From contig NW_027460346.1 in the NCBI RefSeq assembly GCF_050947875.1, forward strand, positions 186,001-250,000: a DNA stretch of 64,000 nt, written 5' to 3'. Positions within the stretch are counted from its first letter, which is position 1, and the number at the start of each line of letters is the position of its first letter. The notes below the pieces were generated by a model, which searched no databases, had not been told where the DNA came from, and was given only the letters and a program-made list of their open reading frames with translations. Of this stretch, positions 57,407-64,000 are shown piece by piece. The position numbers and the translations under genes were made by a program. This DNA is from Dermacentor variabilis (taxonomy: Eukaryota; Arthropoda; Arachnida; Ixodida; Ixodidae).

Positions 57407-58180
57407 AGTGCAGGAAATAAAAAGGCCCGCGAATGGGGCAATGCTTGGACATCAGACGTTTTTGTAATATTTTAAGTATGGTATTGTTAGGGACGGGGGG
57501 GGGGGGTCTGGTATTTTCTACGCCATGTTTGTAAAAGCGAAATGCTTGTTTTTGTAATGTCGCCCATTCACGAATTTAGCACGTTTCACCTCTACACGCA
57601 GTTTTCCTATAAGGTCAGTGTATACCCGACTGCCCGTTTTCGACACAACTTACCCTGAGTTGACGTGGTGGCACGTCACGTATACAGAGGTGGCGACAAA
57701 ACCGAAATGACACGTGCTTGTAATTTGCATTTTCAGCTGATGCCGTCCGGTGGAGCTTCGTACGGGAACTACTGCTGCTTACCTGGTGCCACAACTTTAG
57801 ATGAACGCACCGAAATCCGGGAACGAGCATCTATATAGAGCAAAATAAACACTTCCTAAATTCAGAAGGCGCCTCAAGTGCGTCTACTGCACAGGTTCGA
57901 TGGAGGCTTCTCAAGATCGCCCGCACTCTTTTTTATATTACTAAACAAAGAAACATTCCTCACGAAGAGAGGGCACGGTTGAGCAGTGGACACAAAAACA
58001 AATGCCGCGCGAATCAGCGCAGCCGGCGTAGCACGTACGAGCAACAGCGTTTAAAACGCGTGCGCCTAAAACCGAAACCGGAAGTGTGGTTCATGAGTTA
58101 ATCCAATCCGCTCGGAACGCTAGTCAATTTGGCGGCTGGGCTCTATGGGAGTGTCCGCTCTAGTTGGATGTCTTTGTCTG
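57407..58180. repeat. dispersed repeat R, copy 2, right part
   Basis: Continues the homology with 25345-26030, beginning AAAGTGCAGGAA-like and ending with GGGAGTGTCCGCTCT. ACCGAAACCGGAAGT is conserved. A G run at 57498-57507 stands where copy 1 differs. Confidence 0.75.
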
Positions 58181-59351
58181 CGACGCTACTACCTAAGTAG
58201 CTATGCAATCAATAGTATACGACTTAGCAATCGCTGAACGAAATAGAAAAATTTTATGTTCAAGATGAATTACCGTGACTGAGATGCCTTCATGCTGAGC
58301 TACAGGACCCTAAATGCGCACCTGTACTTTAATTTTGCGCACAAAATATTCGTAAATTTCTGCAGTAACGATTTAGTCCCTTTCGCTGCCATGATGGAAC
58401 TTAAACAGGCCTTTTAAGTTAAAAAGGTGGAGAAAATTGTTTCAAAGTTCCTTTAATAAATTAGTTTCAAACCTCAACCGAAATTGATGGCCGCAATGTT
58501 CGTTGCGATTGTGGCAAGAGTTTGATTTGCTTTAACAGAATACTTCTTACTAGTCACCTCGCGACCTCGGCCAAACGGCGCCGCTGCCCCTCTTGAGAAC
58601 AACCCTCCATGTTCTATTTGCGGTCACATCACCGGACCACTGTGTGTGGTTTCCACAGCAGCGCTCGTGCTCTCCCGTTCTCGTTACTCATGGCGCTGGC
58701 AATGCAAATGGAGCAGCAGCACGTGGACTAGTTGGCAAACGGCAACGAGTAAGCTTCAGAGCTGTTTTCCAGAAACTCACCGACACAGAACACCATTTTT
58801 TTTTTCAGGCGGGAACACCAAGAAACCCGAGCCACTGCCGTGCTTGTCATTTTACGGAGTCATAAAATTTGGAGAAAAACGAGCAATTAGAAACTCAGAT
58901 CCAGCTTTTCGGGACTACGGCGTTTAGTTCCTGTCGGCGCCACCACGTGCGGTGCAACCTTTATATTTTTGAATCTCGCGCGATGGGTGTAAGTTGCTTT
59001 GAGGAAAAAATAAAAAAGGACCGCCCAAGCACTCCGTAAAGATGGTTAACCAGGAAGCAAGCTGAAACGTGCGGTCCCGGTGTTTATCACTGGGTTAATC
59101 TCGACGGTTCATTCAACGACGGCTTGGTATAAGCGGCCGGGTGCTCGTTACGCAGTTGCTGCTTGCGCTCGGCTGCACGGGCCTGTTTTCGTGCCCTGGA
59201 TCGAAAGCTGCCTGTTCCTAAGGAGTACGTATGACGCGTGGCCTACCCATTGGAGAGCCGGAGAGAAACTGCTGCGTGCGCGCTCAGCTGCGGCGGAGAG
59301 CAACGGCGTCACTTCTGGAGCAGCTAATCCATCACCACCTACATAGCACAA
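58181..59351. other. intergenic, nothing recognised
   Basis: No feature was supported. Frames at 58593-58927 overlap in two phases and have no motif. Confidence 0.4.
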
Positions 59352-59528
59352 GGCCTTTTCACTCCGATCAATGAGGTCATGTAATCTGGCCCGACATCCA
59401 TAGAATCTAATGGGGATGTTCCCGAGTAGGCACCAGTGATTTTGACATCAGCGCTTTCATCACTCCAGCCTTGTCAATGAAAATTTTGGGCCAGGGAGCG
59501 TGACGTCATGGATCGGAGTAAACAGGCC
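59352..59528. mobile_element. 177-bp MITE with 28-bp terminal inverted repeats
   Basis: The left end GGCCTTTTCACTCCGATC continues ATGAGGTCA. The right end, read inward, is GGCCTGTTTACTCCGATC and ATGACGTCA. The 120-bp interior is non-coding. A target duplication was not identified. Confidence 0.75.
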
Positions 59529-59719
59529 GTGTGCTATCTATGGCGCTGGCTAAACGCGCGCCTCCCTTTTTCTGTCTCCATTTTTTCGCACATGTGCATG
59601 GGGTTTCCCCGGATCAGCTTTCGGCGTACAGGTGACCGACGGACGGACGGACGAATCCGCTAACCATATGCAGCTTCGCTGTAAAAAGAATAAAAGAAGA
59701 CCTGCTTCTGAGTTCAAAC

Positions 59720-60586
59720 CTTGGGCCGTATTCTGAAACTATCACTTCGGCGATACTAGCGCCTCAGCGATAGTCACGCTCCGTAAATTAACCGGCTGCT
59801 TAGCCGTGGCGACAGCGCGTACTACCAATGCGCGCTCTCGAACGCTTCACAACGCACGAGAGAGCGCACCGTGCGAGCGCAGAGCGGCTCGGGTGTGTTG
59901 TTTTCAAGCGTTATTGCCGTATTACGGGTTCTGCGCACTGGCTACGTTTGGCTATTGCCGCTCTAGGTAAAATAAATTGAAAAGGGAAAGTGCGAAATGT
60001 TTAATTTTAATGAATAAATTGCGCTACAACTCACGCGGTTGCGAAAAACATTTCAGATGACATTATAAAGCGACGCACTGTTTCTGCGTCTGTTTGTCAG
60101 CCATCGTGCACTGCGAGAGCGGCAACGTCTGACTAGCTTCTACTACACAGCACCACCAAGCGGTCACCACCGACCACGCGAGCCGCGCGTTGTACGTGGT
60201 GCCGCTGCCAGCTGTTCCAAGACACTGTCGTCGAAAATCTTCACTTACACGAGGCAACACAATGCACTAGCCGATCAACAGTCAACAAATATCACTGCGC
60301 GAAGCTACGTGCAAACTGCCATGCAAAAATACCATAAGCTACGAACTCGCTGTTCTCTACTACACTACCATCGATAACCGACCACGAAAAGAAGCGTTCG
60401 TTTACTCAATATATGTCGGGAACATCCAATAACAGCGTGACGTCAAATTGACGTAGGCCGGAACTACTATGTGGCGCTATTTATTTTCCGGTTTTGCTAA
60501 AACAGCCAATCAGCGCACGACGTTGGCGGAGGCGTGGTCAACGCGATAGTATTGCCGAAGTGAATCGTTTCAGAATACGGCCCCTT
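59720..60586. mobile_element. 861-bp DNA element, GGGCCGTATTCTGAAAC termini, CTT duplication
   Basis: The element 59723-60583 begins GGGCCGTATTCTGAAAC and ends with its inverse. The inverted repeats continue for about 40 bp (CACTTCGGCRATACTA). CTT flanks both ends. A 3-bp duplication with such termini suggests a PIF/Harbinger-type passenger. No transposase is encoded. Confidence 0.8.
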
Positions 60587-62080
60587 GACGACCCAGCGGG
60601 ATTCAGTGGCGTTCGTCATCATCTATGATAAGGTTCAGACCGGCAAACCGTCGCCTTAAAGCGACTCGTATTCCTCGATTCTTTCGCAAAGGTACGAGTG
60701 CGACACTGAAGAACCATGTTGGGTTTCACACGAAGATTCCGGAAGCAGACGAACGTTTTTGTTGTTGTTATTGGTTTTTGTGCTGCAGCGATAAAGGCTC
60801 TCGCTTATGTTCGGCAGCCTTACTATAGCATTTGGCAGTTCCGGCTGACAGTAGTGCTTCTGCGGCTGAACGGAAAGGATGGTTTTCAATATGGTTTAGC
60901 GACGCGCTTTCCATTGAGCGGCGCTATACCACCTTTACATAAGAAACCTATTTGAAAGAGGGGCTGCTGCAATGGATAGCCGGCAATGAAAGCCCAATTT
61001 AGATATCATTATCCTGCAGTGTTTGTGAACTGGGCGACCTACCCTTTGTTGAGTGCTATAAAATGGCTTTGGCAATCTCGGGCATCCAGGACGTAAAATT
61101 CACAAAATCGCAGTGGAGCAGAAGGCGTCATACAGCAAATTCATAGAAAACTGATGTATTTATCTAACACCTACAGGACATTCTTCGACGTGTGTCGTTC
61201 ATTTCAGTACAACATGTGGGAGCATGACGGAGAAATCTAGGTGATCATCGTCGATATATTAGTGCATGCTTCGTTGAGGGGGTTGACCTATATAGAGCCA
61301 TACATTTACTTCACACTGCGGCTCCTTATGCCTTGCAAAAGGTCTGATCCCTCCGATGGTATAACTTAATGCATTACTACGTGTGCAGCAGGCTTTCGCC
61401 TTCGTGTGTTATAGGAGTGTAATCTGCTGCCGAACTATTGATCACATAGGGATCTATAACATTTCCCCAATACACGACACACGGGCGTCTTTTGCATTTG
61501 GAGCACGTTATTTTGCAAGCAGCGAATAACTTCGTGCGACTGAAGTAAGTGTCATTTGGAGGGCTAGACAGACTGCACTGTTCCGAAAAGACAGACTTGG
61601 CGAAAAAATCCAGAGGAGATTCTGCCCACCAAGTTAGCCGTCAGGCTCAAGAGTGGACTACCGAGGTTTAGTAGATACCAATATGCCCAGGACAATTAGC
61701 GGACAATGCGTGGACCACTTGGGCCTGTGAAATTATTGAGGTTTTACAGTACTCGTTTTTGCCCCATTTCATACGTTATTGGAAGAAGATAATGGCTTCC
61801 CCCGTGTTTACGGTCAACTAAACAAGACACTTCGTTTGTAATTGGTGTCGGTAAGGGGAAGGTTATGGGGGATATGGCGAAGCTCGAAGTGTGTGGCTTC
61901 ATTACAGCTGTTGCAATGAATTACGTATGCAATATCTCCAGGGAGAGCCACTGCGCCCTGTGTTTTATAAACGACGCAGAATTTGTGCCAATGTTGTGAG
62001 AGAATTACAACATCTAGCCATGAAGGCCAAATGTAGCCAAACAGTGGGAACTTTGTGGCCAATGTGCATGCGAAGTTTTA
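60587..62080. other. intergenic, nothing recognised
   Basis: No coding block, tRNA-like box or terminal repeat was seen. Confidence 0.4.
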
Positions 62081-62108
62081 AGTGTGTGTGTGTGTGTGTG
62101 TGTGTGTG
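62081..62108. repeat. (TG)n microsatellite
   Basis: About 13 TG units. A G run lies at 62209-62221. Confidence 0.95.
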
Positions 62109-62649
62109 CGCACATAAGTTACTGCTTGTATAAGATAATACTTCAGTAATTGGTCGAACGCATTGTGCGACCATACTCCGTTCCATTCTCCAGTTTACGG
62201 GTGCGTGTGGGGGGGGGGGGGCTGTACGTGACACTGTGGTCCCATTCGGTGTAAATGGTGGCCATGTCCATGTTAATGGTCGTGTGAGGGGGAATTTTAA
62301 TGTTTCCTCGTTATAAAAGATCATTGGATGCATTGGATTGATATTAAGAGGAAAGAAATGAAGCTGGACAGGCGATATGTAATGCGCAGGGCAGGTAACC
62401 GGGGCTCATTAGTGATAGAGAATAGGTGTCCAGGGAAGGGAAGCGCGGTCAAGGAATGCAAAATATTAGGTGATATCAAGAAAAAAAATTGCCGGTACAA
62501 CTTAGAAATAGCTATGGCAAGACAGGAGTAACTGGAGACCGCTGGGAGAACCATTCGTCCTGCATCAGACATAAAAATAGAATGATGATGATGATGATGA
62601 CGGTAATTATGGTTGCAAATATTTGCTGGATACTCCAAACATACCTATT

Positions 62650-64000
62650 ATCTTGCGTTTATTTATTTATTTATTATCATACCCTCAGGGCCCAATGGGC
62701 ATTACAGAGGGGGTGGGTACATGGTTTACAAACAAAAATCATTCAAGCGTATAACACAAGGACAAGATAAACAGACAGTAAGAGTAGCAAAATAAAAGAA
62801 AAAAAACCCAGCAAAATTCCAGTGATTTTAAAAGATGATCAGTCACAGCGGTCTTGAATGATGACGCATCGGCTAAGGTGGCGATAGAAGAGGGAAGGCG
62901 GTTCCACTCAGAACAGGTTTTCGGCATAAAAGATTGCAGGAACATGTCAGTGCGACAAAGAGGAGCAGCTACCTTATTGCTGTGATCGATACGGGAGGGT
63001 AAGTACACTGGCTGCGAAATGAGTTGCTGATTCAATGAATGGTGATGGAACACTTTGTGGAATAAACAAAGGCGCGAGATGTTGCGCCGAGTTTGAAGGT
63101 CAGGAAGGGTAAGTGATGATTTCAGCTGTGAGACACTAGCGGTACGTGAATAGTTCGACATAATAAAACGAGTTGATCGATTTTGAAGGGATTCTATGGA
63201 TTGAATGAGAGTGTGGCGTGCCGGATCCCAAACTGCGCACGCGTATTCGAGTTTCGGACGAACGAAAGTTTGATAAAGCATTAATTTTAGGCGCTGTGGA
63301 GCTTGGAAAAAATTGGGTCGGAAATAACCGAGAGTGCGATTTGCATTACCTATGATGTAGTCAATGTGAGTATGCCATGACAAGTCATCAGATATGTAAA
63401 CACCGAGATACTTGTAGGCAGACACGTGCTCCAGTTCGATGTCATTAATTCTGTATTCTGAAGACATTGAGGATTAGTGCTTCGCGAAAATGTCATGTGC
63501 TTGCATTTACTGATATTAAGGGTCATTAACCATTTATTGCACCATTCAGATACTTTATTTAGGTCAGATTGAAGGACAAGTGTATCATTAGGGTTATTTA
63601 TTTCGCGATAGATAACGCAGTCGTCAGGAAACAGCTTTATATTAGAGTTAATGTTATCTGGAAGATCATTTATGTAGATCAGGAACAGTAGTGGACCTAA
63701 AACGGAACCTTGAGGGACGCCAGATTGAACAGGATAATGAGAGGAAGCGTGATTGTTAGCGATAACATATTGGGTTCGGTTAGATAAAAAGCATTCGATC
63801 CATTTCAGGATGTTTTGGTCAATTTTCAAAGTGCTGATTTTTAGTAGAAGTAGTTGATGAGGTACGTTCTCGAAAGCCTTAGAAAAGTCAAGAAAAACAC
63901 TATGAAGAAACGAGCCTCGGTCTAGAGCTGCTGCGATGTGATTAGTAAATAATAGAAGCTGTGTTTCACAGGAATAGTTTTTCCGGAATCCATGTTGGCA
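62650..64000 (-). mobile_element. CR1-like LINE, truncated by the window edge
   Basis: The minus-strand 3' end is at about 62650-62672, where AATAAATAAATAA units form the tail. The upstream reverse transcriptase runs off the window at 64000. It is the same superfamily as the element at 21271 but a different family. The 3' end resembles the fragment at 11336. Confidence 0.82.
62739..64000 (-). pseudogene. CR1-like LINE reverse transcriptase, frameshifted
   Basis: From the edge inward the frame reads GFRKNYSCETQLL, VFLDFSKAFENVPH, YPVQSGVPQGSVLGPLLF and LFPDDCVIY. The last is the catalytic box, with Pro in place of Ala before the Asp pair. A frameshift near 63470 moves to the frame with AYKYLGVYISDDLSWHTH, VRPKLEYACAVWDP and MPKTCSEWNRLPSSI. 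The natural stop is near 62739. Confidence 0.87.

Overview
The window is eukaryotic nuclear DNA and most resembles a hard-tick (Ixodida) genome. The grounds are a short tRNA-headed SINE that resembles the tick Ruka type (four copies), dense CR1/L2-like and I-like LINE debris, a Penelope-like fragment, TTAA-flanked non-autonomous elements and long simple repeats. The taxon is an inference from recognition, not from a database search. No bacterial, organellar, rRNA or CRISPR signal was seen.

The one host gene I can support is on the minus strand and is only partly contained. Twelve exons, in gene order from 46.06 kb down to 1.82 kb, encode tandem immunoglobulin (I-set) domains: the second half of one domain, then eight complete domains. 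Each domain ends at a phase-1 donor and each next domain starts at a phase-1 acceptor, so that splicing recreates a hydrophobic strand followed by x-Pro-Pro or similar. Some domains are single exons and others are split by a phase-0 intron. The layout and linkers fit a hemicentin-like extracellular matrix protein best, although another long Ig-repeat protein is possible. Neither end of the gene is in the window. All exons are GC-rich islands in AT-rich introns.

The layout is as follows. From 0 to 16 kb lie nine Ig exons, with SINEs, two copies of a dispersed repeat, a probable solo LTR and several perfect palindromes. From 16 to 42.8 kb runs one intron of about 27 kb full of transposons: a Penelope-like GIY-YIG fragment, a 400-bp tandem duplication, a retroposed 1.1-kb block with a 12-bp target-site duplication, a 3.9-kb CR1/L2-like LINE inserted into repeat R, I-like LINE pieces, a large inverted pair of 0.7-kb elements, a hAT-like fragment, and a 4.4-kb I-like LINE followed by a SINE with an 8-bp target duplication. 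From 42.8 to 46.1 kb lie three Ig exons. From 46.3 to 64 kb there are only repeats: a second I-like LINE, a 5'-truncated I-like LINE, a three-level nest of TTAA elements inside the second copy of repeat R, two terminal-inverted-repeat elements, and a CR1-like LINE cut by the window edge.

All LINE reading frames seen carry stops, frameshifts or lost catalytic residues, so no autonomous transposon here looks active. The most informative part is 54.9-58.2 kb: repeat R was hit by a TTAA element, which was hit by a second TTAA element, and the other copy of R near 25.3 kb shows the unoccupied site.
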